From a virus, in the IMG/VR virus record IMGVR_UViG_3300034152_000478, positions 86,883 through 150,882 of that record: 64,000 nucleotides of DNA. One strand, given 5' to 3'. Shown here piece by piece: positions 42,331 to 49,781 of this stretch. Position numbers and translations under genes: made by a program. The notes under the pieces are model-generated. The model saw only the letters and a list, made by a program, of their open reading frames with translations. It was not told the DNA's origin and did no database searches. How positions within the stretch are numbered: the first letter of the stretch is position 1; each line of letters starts with the position of its first letter.

Positions 42331-42392
42331 GGCGGAGCCAGGCTAACGCCCAGCCCCGCCTGGGTCAAATCCCGTAGGGTGGAGCCCCTACG
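42331..42392 (-). ncRNA. Structured leader with a perfect 13 bp hairpin
   Basis: 42331-42360 forms a 13-pair stem (one G-T run) closed by a four-base GTTA loop on the minus strand. 42373-42392 forms a second stem CGTAGGG/CCCTACG with a six-base loop; part of it can instead pair as GGAGCC/GGCTCC with the flank. It lies in the 124 bp gap just before the ATG at 42308, so it may control that gene or be an RNA end. Not a tRNA: the ends do not pair. Confidence 0.5.
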
Positions 42393-42432
42393 CCGAGGCT
42401 CCTACTAACACCATGCCCCGCAGGACTAATGC

Positions 42433-42780
42433 TTAGGCTATTTCAAATGTAATGCCAACTTCTGCCAGCTTAGCGCTGATACGCTGCGCCTCAGTCTTCT
42501 CCAGGTTTTTAATTAGTGCTCGCGGCATAAGGCTCTCAACAAAATCTTTTGCCTGCTTGAGACCCATAGATGTGACTGATCGCACGGCCTTGATGGCTTT
42601 GATCTTGTCGCCGCTATAGCCAGTCATGTACAAGGTGACTCCCTGTAGCTGATCCATCATAGCCTCCAAACTGTCGGCGATGGCACGCAGATGCAAAACT
42701 GCTTCTGGAAGATCAGTAATCACCAGATCGATGACACCTTCACTGAACTCTCTTCGCAGACTCAGCTTCAAACTACTCAT
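42433..42780 (-). CDS. Ribosomal protein L7/L12 C-terminal-domain-like protein
   Basis: 115 residues. Residues 57-115 (GDKIKAIKAVRSVTSMGLKQAKDFVE...EAQRISAKLAEVG) follow the L7/L12 C-terminal domain: KIxxIKxVR, LGLKEAK-like GLKQAKDFVE, and EAxxxxxxLxxxG. In the ribosome that domain recruits translation factors. The N-terminal 50 residues differ from L7/L12. It could be an early protein that interferes with, or borrows, translation-factor binding. Confidence 0.65.
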   Translation of the reverse strand: MSSLKLSLRREFSEGVIDLVITDLPEAVLHLRAIADSLEAMMDQLQGVTLYMTGYSGDKIKAIKAVRSVTSMGLKQAKDFVESLMPRALIKNLEKTEAQRISAKLAEVGITFEIA

Positions 42781-43085
42781 GATTGTCTCCTTATTTTCTC
42801 AGTAATGGCCTCGCGGATATCCTCGTCCTGAGGGTTCAGTCCAGCCTTCAAGGCGGCAGCACCAGCGCCCATGACAAACATGTTCGTATCTACACTCTTG
42901 CTTCCGAACGGCCCTGACTCAGCAGCCAGCTCAGCAAGAAACTCCTCCTTAGTCTTCGGCTCAGAGCCAATCACGATGCCGTACATTTCAGCGTGTGCTT
43001 TGTTGCGACACACACGTCTCCGACACGCACCACGCCACTCGTCGATCGCCCGAACTTCTTTGTCGCAGTACTTGCACTGAGCCAT
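42777..43085 (-). CDS. Zinc-finger protein
   Basis: 102 residues. CKYCDKE and CRRRVC near the start give four zinc ligands; the middle has a hydrophobic helix (GAGAAALKAGL). Overlaps the L7/L12-like gene by 4 bases. Unknown function. Confidence 0.58.
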   Translation of the reverse strand: MAQCKYCDKEVRAIDEWRGACRRRVCRNKAHAEMYGIVIGSEPKTKEEFLAELAAESGPFGSKSVDTNMFVMGAGAAALKAGLNPQDEDIREAITEKIRRQS

Positions 43086-43106
43086 TTCAATCTCCTCGTT
43101 ATCGTT

Positions 43107-43841
43107 CTACCCTATTATATCACATGAAACCTGGGTTGTCAAGAGCAATTCTGGAAAATTTAATCTTCGCTGTAAGTTGTGTAGTATTACGTAGTTATCG
43201 TAGGCCCTGGCTGCGTCCCCCTCGGCAGCGAACATGCCGATATACTGGATTTTCCCAGCGTGACGTATCCTGGCCTCCCACCTACTCCTGCTGCCTCGCC
43301 ATGTGACGCCTATGAAAGACGATTTACCGCGTCCGCTGAAGTACCGTGCCCTGGCTTCTTTCTCCTCGGCTATGATCTTACAACGCTTCTCAAGGCGGAG
43401 ATCAGGGAAATTTATCTCTTGTACCATGCAGTCGTAATGCAGTGCCGCCCGCTCAGCAGTGAACCATGGTCCTGCGTGTTGGGTATAGCCATCTTCTTGA
43501 ATCCAGAATGAGAAATACACCAGATAGAAAGACTTTACCCCTACATAATTTCTCGAATCGTACTGACGCATTGTGTAGATGTTCACAGAGCCCGGCGCGA
43601 TTCTCAAGTTCTCTTTCCTGTTGTCCAGGCCATTCCCATTCAGGTGTTGTATCTGTCGAGGATCGCCTCGTGTCAGTCCCATTATCATTCTGTGCATGCT
43701 GGTACCGAGAGCAGTCATGGCGTACTCACGCGCCCCTTGTCGCTGCACATACCACTTGCGCTGAGACACAAGCTCATGGTCTTCGTCGTCGACCAGGGCA
43801 TGTTGATCGCCAGGTGACTCAGTAACCTTGACAGCCTTCAC
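43107..43841 (-). CDS. HNH homing endonuclease with AP2 DNA-binding domain
   Basis: 244 residues. HRMIMGL...IQHLNGNGLDNRKENLRI is the HNH core; the C-terminal SSFIGVTWRGSRSRWEARI...YIGMFAAEGDAARAYD is an AP2/ERF-type DNA-binding domain. Typical phage homing endonuclease. Its 3' end contains the promoter at 43114-43142, so the gene may be a recent insertion. Confidence 0.82.
   Translation of the reverse strand: MKAVKVTESPGDQHALVDDEDHELVSQRKWYVQRQGAREYAMTALGTSMHRMIMGLTRGDPRQIQHLNGNGLDNRKENLRIAPGSVNIYTMRQYDSRNYVGVKSFYLVYFSFWIQEDGYTQHAGPWFTAERAALHYDCMVQEINFPDLRLEKRCKIIAEEKEARARYFSGRGKSSFIGVTWRGSRSRWEARIRHAGKIQYIGMFAAEGDAARAYDNYVILHNLQRRLNFPELLLTTQVSCDIIG
43114..43142 (-). promoter_or_regulatory. 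Consensus sigma70 promoter
   Basis: TTGACA (43142-43137), exactly 17 bases, TATAAT (43119-43114): a perfect match at both boxes. It lies in the last codons of the HNH gene and drives the zinc-finger and L7/L12-like genes. Confidence 0.88.
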
Positions 43842-44251
43842 TGTATTCGCCTCCGGTCCTTCGGTGTTTCGTCGTAGTTGATCCAGTATTCAGCACCATT
43901 ATCTTGTGGACAGTAGCAGATCCACCGCAGTGCTGCGCCATGCACGAACGGAAAGACAACATAGGCCCGCTGCATTTCCATAACACGCCCGCCCATTGCC
44001 TCGATCTCTTTTATATATCCATGCATGGCAGTTATCTTGTTGTTCAAATCACCTTGTGCCGCACTGACTTGCTCTTTGACTATCTCTTGCTCTTCCGGCG
44101 TCAAGTCTTTCGTCGCTGTCTTTTCCAGGTTAGTAAGCACATTGCGCAGGCGAACGACATTAGCCCAGCACTCTATAATGCTGTTGCATATCCTATCGAT
44201 CAGGGGAACTCGCCTGTTAAATTCTTCGACCGTAATAGCCTCTTGTTTCAT
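43838..44251 (-). CDS. DUF2203-like protein
   Basis: 137 residues from ATG 44251 (GGAGG upstream). EFNRRVPLIDRICNSI, LNNKITAMHGYIKEIEAMGGRV, VVFPFVHGAALRWICY and a terminal NYDETPKDRRRI follow the DUF2203 pattern. Function unknown. TAATG overlap with the upstream gene. Confidence 0.58.
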   Translation of the reverse strand: MKQEAITVEEFNRRVPLIDRICNSIIECWANVVRLRNVLTNLEKTATKDLTPEEQEIVKEQVSAAQGDLNNKITAMHGYIKEIEAMGGRVMEMQRAYVVFPFVHGAALRWICYCPQDNGAEYWINYDETPKDRRRIQ

Positions 44252-44574
44252 TAGAACCTCCGCAACATAAAGGAGGGTTTCAGTGGTCCAGCCAATTCTT
44301 CTTCTGCACACCAGTGAGAAATGTCAGGCTGGATATTGTATAACTCTGCTAACTGTTCTCTCTCCATGGCAAACAAAGTATCGTAGTACTCTCGATCGTC
44401 AGCTTGTATCTCTCCAATTAGTTTTTGGAAGTAGCCTATTAAATTCTCGAAGCTTCTTATCCATCCTGTCCTGTCCCAATAGCCATCGTAGACAAGATAG
44501 CCATTGTCTTTCAGGTAGATAAATAGAAAGGTGTCGAGAATCCTTAGTTGCCCCTCAGTGATGCCGGTATTCAC
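44251..44574 (-). CDS. Unknown protein
   Basis: 107 residues, helical, aromatic, one internal Cys. Overlaps the sigma-like gene by 4 bases. Not recognised. Confidence 0.55.
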   Translation of the reverse strand: MNTGITEGQLRILDTFLFIYLKDNGYLVYDGYWDRTGWIRSFENLIGYFQKLIGEIQADDREYYDTLFAMEREQLAELYNIQPDISHWCAEEELAGPLKPSFMLRRF

Positions 44575-45161
44575 GAAGCCTCCTTTTGCGAGTAGCGAAC
44601 TTCCGGCAGTATTCCTTGACTGGTAAGAACTATCTGGAACTTCTCTCGCAACTTGCGAAACAGGTAATAGGTGCGCCGCACCGTTTCCCCGATTGCCTCT
44701 GCGATCTGCGGCACGCTCATACCATTGTAGTACATGAACATCATGCCGCGCTCGTCGTGTTTCTCGATCAGCATTTGCAAGTCCATGCGCAGGTTAAGTT
44801 GATAATCCATGAGGGTGGATTGACTGTTGCTGCCTGATGGCTTTGCCTGCACTGGAGTATCTTCTTCGTCGGCATTCAGGAAGTTAGAAGCCTTCTTGTA
44901 GTTAATAGGATGGATGGTTTGTGCCAGCAGATTAGCGAGCCTGAGTTTCATGTCCTGCTTCATGAAGTACTCGACCGCATCGAGACTGGTAACGTCGTCA
45001 CGATCCAGCATATTGTTGTAGGTCATGAGAATCTGTAGACACATTTCCTGCCGCATGTCTTCCTTTCGACAAATTGGACTGCCAGGCAGAGCATAGATTT
45101 TCTTCTCGATCCAATCAGCCAGGTTTGCCAGGAAGGTTTCAACTGGCGGAAGGTTCTTCAT
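44571..45161 (-). CDS. Sigma-factor-like protein
   Basis: 196 residues. EDMRQEMCLQILMTY resembles the region 2 helix of sigma70-family factors; the C-terminal part, MMFMYYNGMSVPQIAEAIGETVRRTYYLFRKLREKF, reads as a region 4 helix-turn-helix. If it is a sigma factor it could redirect RNA polymerase to the middle or late genes, which lack sigma70 boxes here. The assignment is tentative; a plain HTH regulator is the alternative. Confidence 0.5.
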   Translation of the reverse strand: MKNLPPVETFLANLADWIEKKIYALPGSPICRKEDMRQEMCLQILMTYNNMLDRDDVTSLDAVEYFMKQDMKLRLANLLAQTIHPINYKKASNFLNADEEDTPVQAKPSGSNSQSTLMDYQLNLRMDLQMLIEKHDERGMMFMYYNGMSVPQIAEAIGETVRRTYYLFRKLREKFQIVLTSQGILPEVRYSQKEAS

Positions 45162-45414
45162 GTTGATTCTCCGTTGGTGGATTAATTTGTTTTTCGATAC
45201 GTCTAATAGCTACACGCAGGCTTATCTTTTCGTTCGTCCAGTAGTCGTGACCTCGTACTCTCTGTTGGTTTTTTTTGTCAAGGCTTTTTGTTAGACTAAA
45301 TAGTGCTGCTGCAACTACTCCAACAGCGATCCAGCTAAGTCCAAGCTGCGGATTCCAGAACAACACAACAGCAAAGCAGACACATGACAGGCCCAGATAA
45401 ACATAGGCGAACAT
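45139..45414 (-). CDS. Small membrane protein
   Basis: 91 residues with two hydrophobic segments (about 3-19 and 25-41) and a basic soluble tail. Overlaps the sigma-like gene by 23 bases. Unknown function. Confidence 0.5.
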   Translation of the reverse strand: MFAYVYLGLSCVCFAVVLFWNPQLGLSWIAVGVVAAALFSLTKSLDKKNQQRVRGHDYWTNEKISLRVAIRRIEKQINPPTENQHEEPSAS

Positions 45415-45641
45415 CAGTCAGCCTCGATTGTCCCTTCAAGGTTGATGCAGATTTCCGTTTCGCCCTCCTCGAACATCTCTCGAAGCTGGCTATGAAATTC
45501 CTTGCCGAACATGTCCAGCATATCCCCGTGGATTGTGAAGCAAAGATACTTACTGACGAAAGACGCGGCAGTGCTTCTTTGCTTACTGTATACATGGAAC
45601 ATTTCAAAGTCGTACTTGTCTCGTTCGATCCAGACGGTCAT
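45414..45641 (-). CDS. Small unknown protein
   Basis: 75 residues from ATG 45641 with AGGAG seven bases upstream. Beta-strand-rich with an acidic end. Not recognised. Confidence 0.55.
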   Translation of the reverse strand: MTVWIERDKYDFEMFHVYSKQRSTAASFVSKYLCFTIHGDMLDMFGKEFHSQLREMFEEGETEICINLEGTIEAD

Positions 45642-45663
45642 GTTAGTTCTCCTGTACAATTGA

Positions 45664-45960
45664 TTAGACATATGGAAGGGAGACCTTGTCTTTCCAGATC
45701 CAGTCGCTGCCTTCCAGAATCTCCTCGTAGATTTGACAGGCGATCTCGCACGATGCCTCGTTTCTAAGATCGTACTGTCGGTCCTTATACGCCAGGGCCA
45801 TGTTGACTGCTAACTGCAGGAAGATCCCGAACAGAGTTTGCTGCAGCGTGCGGTGATGCTGTGATAGCCACATTGCCAGCTTAGCTTTGTCGAGCCCCAT
45901 CACATTGACTGCGTCTGTAATCTTCTGCGCAACTACGTACTCGTGCTCGTCTCTACTCAT
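45664..45960 (-). CDS. Unknown helical protein
   Basis: 98 residues from ATG 45960 (AGGAG upstream). All-helical prediction. Overlaps the next gene by 8 bases. Not recognised. Confidence 0.55.
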   Translation of the reverse strand: MSRDEHEYVVAQKITDAVNVMGLDKAKLAMWLSQHHRTLQQTLFGIFLQLAVNMALAYKDRQYDLRNEASCEIACQIYEEILEGSDWIWKDKVSLPYV

Positions 45961-46183
45961 TACTCGATTCTCCTGCTTTACCTGACATAGGGAAGTTGCC
46001 CTGGATCTTGCCGCAGTCGAGACAGTAGTAGAACTCGATATAGTCACCGCCGCCTATGCCGATGTCTTCCGGCACGTAGCCGTCGTGTTCCTGCCCGTTC
46101 GGGTACCCGACAAAACACAGATCGCTCGTCTTTCCAGAGACGTGGGCAATCATAACAGATTCACAGTGTTTGCTGTCACACAT
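45953..46183 (-). CDS. Small zinc-binding protein
   Basis: 76 residues. Cys2/Cys7 near the start and YYCLDCGKIQGNFP at the end. The C-terminal CxxCGKIQG phrase recurs in small phage proteins. Unknown function. Confidence 0.58.
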   Translation of the reverse strand: MCDSKHCESVMIAHVSGKTSDLCFVGYPNGQEHDGYVPEDIGIGGGDYIEFYYCLDCGKIQGNFPMSGKAGESSNE

Positions 46184-46335
46184 TAGTCATCTTCTCCCAC
46201 TGCAATGTCGGCCAGGTGGCGAATGGCCTTCTCCAAATAGTCGTCGACCAAAGCATTGAAGTCGCCTGCACCATAACAGCCTCGTTCGATTAGCTTGTCG
46301 CGGATTCGATTGCGTAGTATTTCGAGAAGGTCCAT
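46183..46335 (-). CDS. Small helical protein, 50 residues
   Basis: MDLLEILRNRIRDKLIERG then an acidic helix. GAGG lies seven bases before the ATG at 46335, and stop/start overlap (TAATG) links it to both neighbours. Too short to recognise, but well placed as a gene. Confidence 0.55.
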   Translation of the reverse strand: MDLLEILRNRIRDKLIERGCYGAGDFNALVDDYLEKAIRHLADIAVGEDD

Positions 46336-46466
46336 TACTCTGCCTCTGTCATTCTCTCAATCGCCTGCCGGATACCTCGTGAAGCAGGTGACTCTTGTTT
46401 GCTCAGGTAGTATGCACCTATTAACAGTATAGCACACAAACCGAGGATTGTCAAGAGCCTAACCAT
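46335..46466 (-). CDS. Tiny membrane protein, 43 residues
   Basis: Starts MVRLLTILGLCAILLIGAYY, a single membrane helix, then a charged tail ending in TEAE. Its stop overlaps the next ATG (TAATG). The DNA for the helix also contains a near-perfect promoter (46426-46454), so either signal, or both, may be real. Confidence 0.45.
   Translation of the reverse strand: MVRLLTILGLCAILLIGAYYLSKQESPASRGIRQAIERMTEAE
46426..46454 (-). promoter_or_regulatory. Sigma70-type promoter inside a small gene
   Basis: TTGACA (46454-46449), 17-base spacer, TATACT (46431-46426). It would make a transcript starting near 46419, just upstream of the 50-residue gene. Confidence 0.7.
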
Positions 46467-46467
46467 A

Positions 46468-46683
46468 TTAGTCCTCTTTGATGATGCCACGCAGCTCGTC
46501 TACGTACTCAATCAGCATATCAAGTAGATCATCGGTTTGCATTTCGTCATAGCCATGCCGATTGACAAACTTGCCCAACGCTTTGCGCATGTCCAGCTCA
46601 CGCTGGGCTTCTATTGCAGCAGCTTCGTCGACATAGTGGCGACCGTCGCTGGTCTGCCACATTTCAACTTTTTTAATAGCCAT
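46468..46683 (-). CDS. Small unknown protein
   Basis: 71 residues; start AIKKVEMWQTSDGRHYVDEAAA followed by helices, a pattern common in small phage proteins. Acidic end. Function unknown. Confidence 0.58.
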   Translation of the reverse strand: MAIKKVEMWQTSDGRHYVDEAAAIEAQRELDMRKALGKFVNRHGYDEMQTDDLLDMLIEYVDELRGIIKED

Positions 46684-46685
46684 GA

Positions 46686-46946
46686 TTATTCCTTGATTCT
46701 CGCTCTTATCTCAACGCCAGTATGTTGTCCCTTTACAACAAAGAAGCTTTTTGGAGGCATGACTTGCCCTCTTGAATCCTGCCCTTTCCAATTTCCCTGC
46801 TGAGTAGCGTAGTGGTGTAGCTCCACATAGCCATCGTTCATTATATCGCCGATCTCAAGATTGACATCAGTCTCAGTAATCGGACCTTTTACTACCACGG
46901 TGCCGACTGCATCCTTCTTAATGAAAAGCCAGAATAGATTCTCCAT
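46686..46946 (-). CDS. 86-residue protein, tandem paralogue 1
   Basis: Shares with the next upstream gene the layout MExLxWxFIKKxx..., MNDGYVELHHYA, GxxxxGQ.MPPKSFFVVKG and a final beta strand. Small beta-rich fold. Function unknown. Confidence 0.58.
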   Translation of the reverse strand: MENLFWLFIKKDAVGTVVVKGPITETDVNLEIGDIMNDGYVELHHYATQQGNWKGQDSRGQVMPPKSFFVVKGQHTGVEIRARIKE

Positions 46947-46954
46947 GTTTCACC

Positions 46955-47215
46955 TCAAACAGGAAGGATATTCACCTCTACCATTCCGCCCGACAGCACA
47001 AAGAAAGACTTGGGCGGCATGTTCTGTCCTTCGTCGTTCTGTCCGTTCCACCCACATTCCTTTATGATCGAATGAGCATACAGCTCAACGTAGCCGTCAT
47101 GTAAAAGGTGAGACACCTTCTGCGAGACAACTGGCAGACTGCGCGGTCCATACACACAAACGCTTTCGCTCTCCTCATGCCGAATGAAAATCCAGCATAG
47201 TTTTTCCGGTAGCAT
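46955..47215 (-). CDS. 86-residue protein, tandem paralogue 2
   Basis: From ATG 47215 with GGAG six bases upstream. LCWIFIRHEES, LHDGYVELYAHS and NEGQ-type GQNMPPKSFFVLSGG match paralogue 1 closely in order and spacing, showing a tandem gene duplication. Function unknown. Confidence 0.6.
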   Translation of the reverse strand: MLPEKLCWIFIRHEESESVCVYGPRSLPVVSQKVSHLLHDGYVELYAHSIIKECGWNGQNDEGQNMPPKSFFVLSGGMVEVNILPV

Positions 47216-47229
47216 TTTACGCTCCAAGG

Positions 47230-47751
47230 TTAATTGTCGAACCAGAAGATGATGCGGGTGGCGTACCCCATCTTTTCCAGCGCTGCCATGGCAGCAATCG
47301 TCGCCTTCAGCCCGGCGTGCTTCCACTTCACGCGAAGATTGACCTTGCGTAACTCGGTTAGTGTCATCCAGGAAGCGCTGTGCCAATCGGGATGGGTAAT
47401 CAAGTCGTCTTTGTGGACCGATCTTCCTTTAGTGTCTCGGATCTTGGAGTATCCTCGGTCGACATATTTCTGAGCCTCTTTGATAGTGATAAAGCCTGGC
47501 TCCCTGTCCTTTGCATATTCATTGTTTGCACGCAGATAATAGTGCCGGATCGCACCGCCACCGAGATTAGTTGGCACGCCTCGTCTTGCAACAACAGGTC
47601 TAACATCATCATAGTTGCGCACACCAGCCATGATTGCGAACAGATCGTAGCAACGCTCCCAGTTGAGCCCTTGATAGGCCAGCGTTTGCCACCAGATACT
47701 GTCTTCTCGCTTGTCTGCAAACTCAAGGTGGACGTGAATGTCGCAGCCCAT
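47230..47751 (-). CDS. MGCDIHVHLE-type conserved phage protein
   Basis: 173 residues. MGCDIHVHLEF, then YDLFAIMAGVRNY and ARRGVPTNLGGG, form the pattern of a well-spread phage and bacterial family without known function; the DIHxH opening may bind metal. Confidence 0.65.
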   Translation of the reverse strand: MGCDIHVHLEFADKREDSIWWQTLAYQGLNWERCYDLFAIMAGVRNYDDVRPVVARRGVPTNLGGGAIRHYYLRANNEYAKDREPGFITIKEAQKYVDRGYSKIRDTKGRSVHKDDLITHPDWHSASWMTLTELRKVNLRVKWKHAGLKATIAAMAALEKMGYATRIIFWFDN

Positions 47752-47752
47752 G

Positions 47753-47935
47753 TTATCCTCCTGTTATTTCCCAGCCCGGCTGGACGCCCTTCAGATTAAA
47801 GTAAGCTTCCATCTCAGCTCCCGGCTCAGCGTCCGGCGCACCGCTCTGAGAAGCCTCCACCATTATGATCTTGTTGTTTTCCAGCTTCCAGGTTTGTACC
47901 TTGCGGTCACTAATGTGAACCAGCTTGGCTCGCAT
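47753..47935 (-). CDS. Small unknown protein
   Basis: 60 residues with AGGAG before the ATG at 47935. Short beta strands and a Pro-rich middle. Overlaps its upstream neighbour by 26 bases. Confidence 0.5.
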   Translation of the reverse strand: MRAKLVHISDRKVQTWKLENNKIIMVEASQSGAPDAEPGAEMEAYFNLKGVQPGWEITGG

Positions 47936-48317
47936 GATTAGGCTCCTCTGCGATGACTTCTGTCGGCTCGAACCATTCCAGTGCTACTGTGCCGTCTGGC
48001 CACTCTGCTCTATCTGACAGGCTGAGTTTTCCACTATCCGCCCATGCTTGTACAATCAGCCTGGACGTAAATGCGCCGCCTGTAAATGCTCTCCACTTTG
48101 GAAGTCTGCGCTTTTTACCTATCCCTTTTATAAGGGTATGTCCTGAAGTCATCCATCTGCGGGCTTCCTGCTCGGTATTGAATGCCAAAATGCCACCAAC
48201 AGTAGGATAAGATCGCATCCCACACTCATATCCGATAGCCAACGGACTGACTGGGTCGTTGCACGACCGCATGCTCCCACCTGCCATGCGCGTTACTACT
48301 TTCCAGTATGTGCCCAT
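47910..48317 (-). CDS. Unknown protein
   Basis: 135 residues, basic in the middle (IKGIGKKRRLPKWRAF). Not recognised. Shares one base with the next upstream gene. Confidence 0.55.
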   Translation of the reverse strand: MGTYWKVVTRMAGGSMRSCNDPVSPLAIGYECGMRSYPTVGGILAFNTEQEARRWMTSGHTLIKGIGKKRRLPKWRAFTGGAFTSRLIVQAWADSGKLSLSDRAEWPDGTVALEWFEPTEVIAEEPNHASQAGSH

Positions 48318-48565
48318 TAGTCAATCTCGAAAACGTCGCCCAGCTTTTCCTCGGCCTCTGTGAGCACCTCAGCGTGTCTGTGCAGCGTCGTGGGTCCACG
48401 CTTACCGTCACTGTACTCAGGCCAGTCATCAGGATAGATCCAGCGAGGATCTCGCAGCTCAGGCAGAGCCCGTGATTCAACAACTCCCATAGCCTGAACA
48501 ATAGCAGCCCAGACGCTCCAGCCTTCACCATCTCTACCGTCCATGTGTACGAAAACAAACCGCAT
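48317..48565 (-). CDS. Small unknown protein
   Basis: 82 residues from ATG 48565. MRFVFVHMDGRDGEGW then helices. The frame extends to 48664, but that part overlaps the zinc-ribbon gene in another frame. Not recognised. Confidence 0.55.
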   Translation of the reverse strand: MRFVFVHMDGRDGEGWSVWAAIVQAMGVVESRALPELRDPRWIYPDDWPEYSDGKRGPTTLHRHAEVLTEAEEKLGDVFEID

Positions 48566-48687
48566 TAGTCGACACCTACGTCGTAGCCTTTGCAGCGCGG
48601 ACACTTCACCTCGAACGTGCGCGGACCGAGAGTCCGTTTGAACTGCTTGCCGCACTCGTAACACTTCAACTGTACTTTCGACTTCAT
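48565..48687 (-). CDS. Tiny zinc-ribbon protein, 40 residues
   Basis: CYECGKQF and CPRCKGYD give a complete four-Cys zinc ribbon. GGAGGTGAGC precedes the ATG at 48687 and the gene follows a consensus-like promoter directly, so it is very likely real despite its size. Confidence 0.65.
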   Translation of the reverse strand: MKSKVQLKCYECGKQFKRTLGPRTFEVKCPRCKGYDVGVD

Positions 48688-48713
48688 GCTCACCTCCGCT
48701 TCGGTTCTACTCT

Positions 48714-48741
48714 ATTATACCACACCGAATGGAAAAGTCAA
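48714..48741 (-). promoter_or_regulatory. Sigma70-type promoter
   Basis: TTGACT (48741-48736), 16 bases, TATAAT (48719-48714), with TGG before the -10. Confidence 0.8.
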
Positions 48742-48753
48742 ATTAAAATCTCT

Positions 48754-49242
48754 TCACTTATTGATTTCATGCAGGATCGCAACCTGTCCACCACAACCCA
48801 CGTGATGGGCGCTGCGCTTAGCTATGCTCCGGGCCTTGCGCTTCGTTACCTTGAACTCCTGCAGGCAAGTCAAACAGGTAGCCGTCTCGCTTCGTGGCTG
48901 CCTTCGATTGCGCTGTACGTTAAAACCATGACAACGCCTTCCGTCGCCGCCGATCGCCAAGCAGATCGCCCGCCACACCCTGCCATGGCCGTGTCCTTTA
49001 CCTACAAGCAGATGGGCAATCTCGTGCCGCACCGTCCTGTCCAGACCATAAAAGTTAGCAGGATCAGAGAAGATCGCTTCCGACAACTCAACCAATTGCG
49101 TACTGTACGTTGCCCTCCCCGCGCACGTGTGCATTCTGGTATTGAGACAGAAAGTCATGCCCCACAGCTTGTCCTTCCACTGCGGAAACTGCTTAGCCAA
49201 CTCGTCTCTGATTCGCCTGGCTTCCTCGATAATCTTTGACAT
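48754..49242 (-). CDS. SprT-like zinc protein
   Basis: 162 residues. TVRHEIAHLLVGKGHGHGRVWRAIC contains HExxH (73-77) and the third His seven to nine residues later, as in SprT/Spartan-type metalloproteases; a C-terminal zinc ribbon follows (CLTCLQEF, HHVGCGG). Family members cleave proteins bound to DNA. Here it is an early gene under its own promoter at 49269-49296. Confidence 0.75.
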   Translation of the reverse strand: MSKIIEEARRIRDELAKQFPQWKDKLWGMTFCLNTRMHTCAGRATYSTQLVELSEAIFSDPANFYGLDRTVRHEIAHLLVGKGHGHGRVWRAICLAIGGDGRRCHGFNVQRNRRQPRSETATCLTCLQEFKVTKRKARSIAKRSAHHVGCGGQVAILHEINK

Positions 49243-49268
49243 GCTTTTCTCCGTTGTGGTTCTATTCT

Positions 49269-49296
49269 ATTATAACATGCCCAGCGAGAAAGTCAA
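49269..49296 (-). promoter_or_regulatory. Sigma70-type promoter
   Basis: TTGACT (49296-49291), 16 bases, TATAAT (49274-49269). The -35 box overlaps the stop of the gene at 49293. Confidence 0.8.
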
Positions 49297-49505
49297 GTTA
49301 AAAGTTGTTCACTGACACAGCGCTCACAGTAATACGCCTGAAATGATCCGCCATCCAGATCAGCGTACATGCGATACATGCTACCTTGCGACAGCAGTTC
49401 GACCCGCCTCCCACACTTGCAGCATGTCAGAATGAAACTGCGTATGGCAGCCTCACGACCGTACAGCCGTGGCGTGCGAGGAGGCAAGACGGGCTGCAGA
49501 TTCAC
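49293..49505 (-). CDS. Small zinc-ribbon protein
   Basis: 70 residues starting at GTG 49505, six bases after GGGAG; the GTG overlaps the upstream stop (GTGA). CCKCGRR and YYCERCVSE make the ribbon. A longer frame upstream would run through the previous gene out of frame. Confidence 0.58.
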   Translation of the reverse strand: MNLQPVLPPRTPRLYGREAAIRSFILTCCKCGRRVELLSQGSMYRMYADLDGGSFQAYYCERCVSEQLLT

Positions 49506-49780
49506 CAAGTTCTCCCGGCCCAGGTGGCACTGATAACACGCGTCAGGGGAATAGTTCTGAACGCCTGCTTCTCGAAGTCGTAGACGCGCATCAGACCGTT
49601 CTTCTTGTCCTGCGCATGGAATCGACCGGGGTCTTTCACACCCTTCGTGACGCCAATGCGGCCCACGAGACGCCGCGTAGAGCCATCCTTCTTGATAAAG
49701 GTGACGGAGAAAATCTCTCCCCGCGTGTCCCGAAAAAACTGTCCCCACAAAAGAGCCTGGTTTGCTTCGCCAAGTGTCAT
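49502..49780 (-). CDS. SH3-barrel-like conserved phage protein
   Basis: 92 residues from ATG 49780 (AGGAG upstream). FSVTFIKKDGSTRRLVGRIGV, then DKKNGLMRVYDFEKQAFRTIPL, is the pattern of a small SH3-fold protein found in many phages; role unknown. Confidence 0.68.
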   Translation of the reverse strand: MTLGEANQALLWGQFFRDTRGEIFSVTFIKKDGSTRRLVGRIGVTKGVKDPGRFHAQDKKNGLMRVYDFEKQAFRTIPLTRVISATWAGRTW

Positions 49781-49781
49781 G

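Noticed and set aside
42309-42432. Possible tRNA
   Set aside because: The ends (both GCGGGGC) do not pair and no anticodon arm forms, although hairpins are clear.
48226-48558. Alternative 110-codon frame opposite/overlapping small genes
   Set aside because: It overlaps two genes with better starts and has no recognisable motif.
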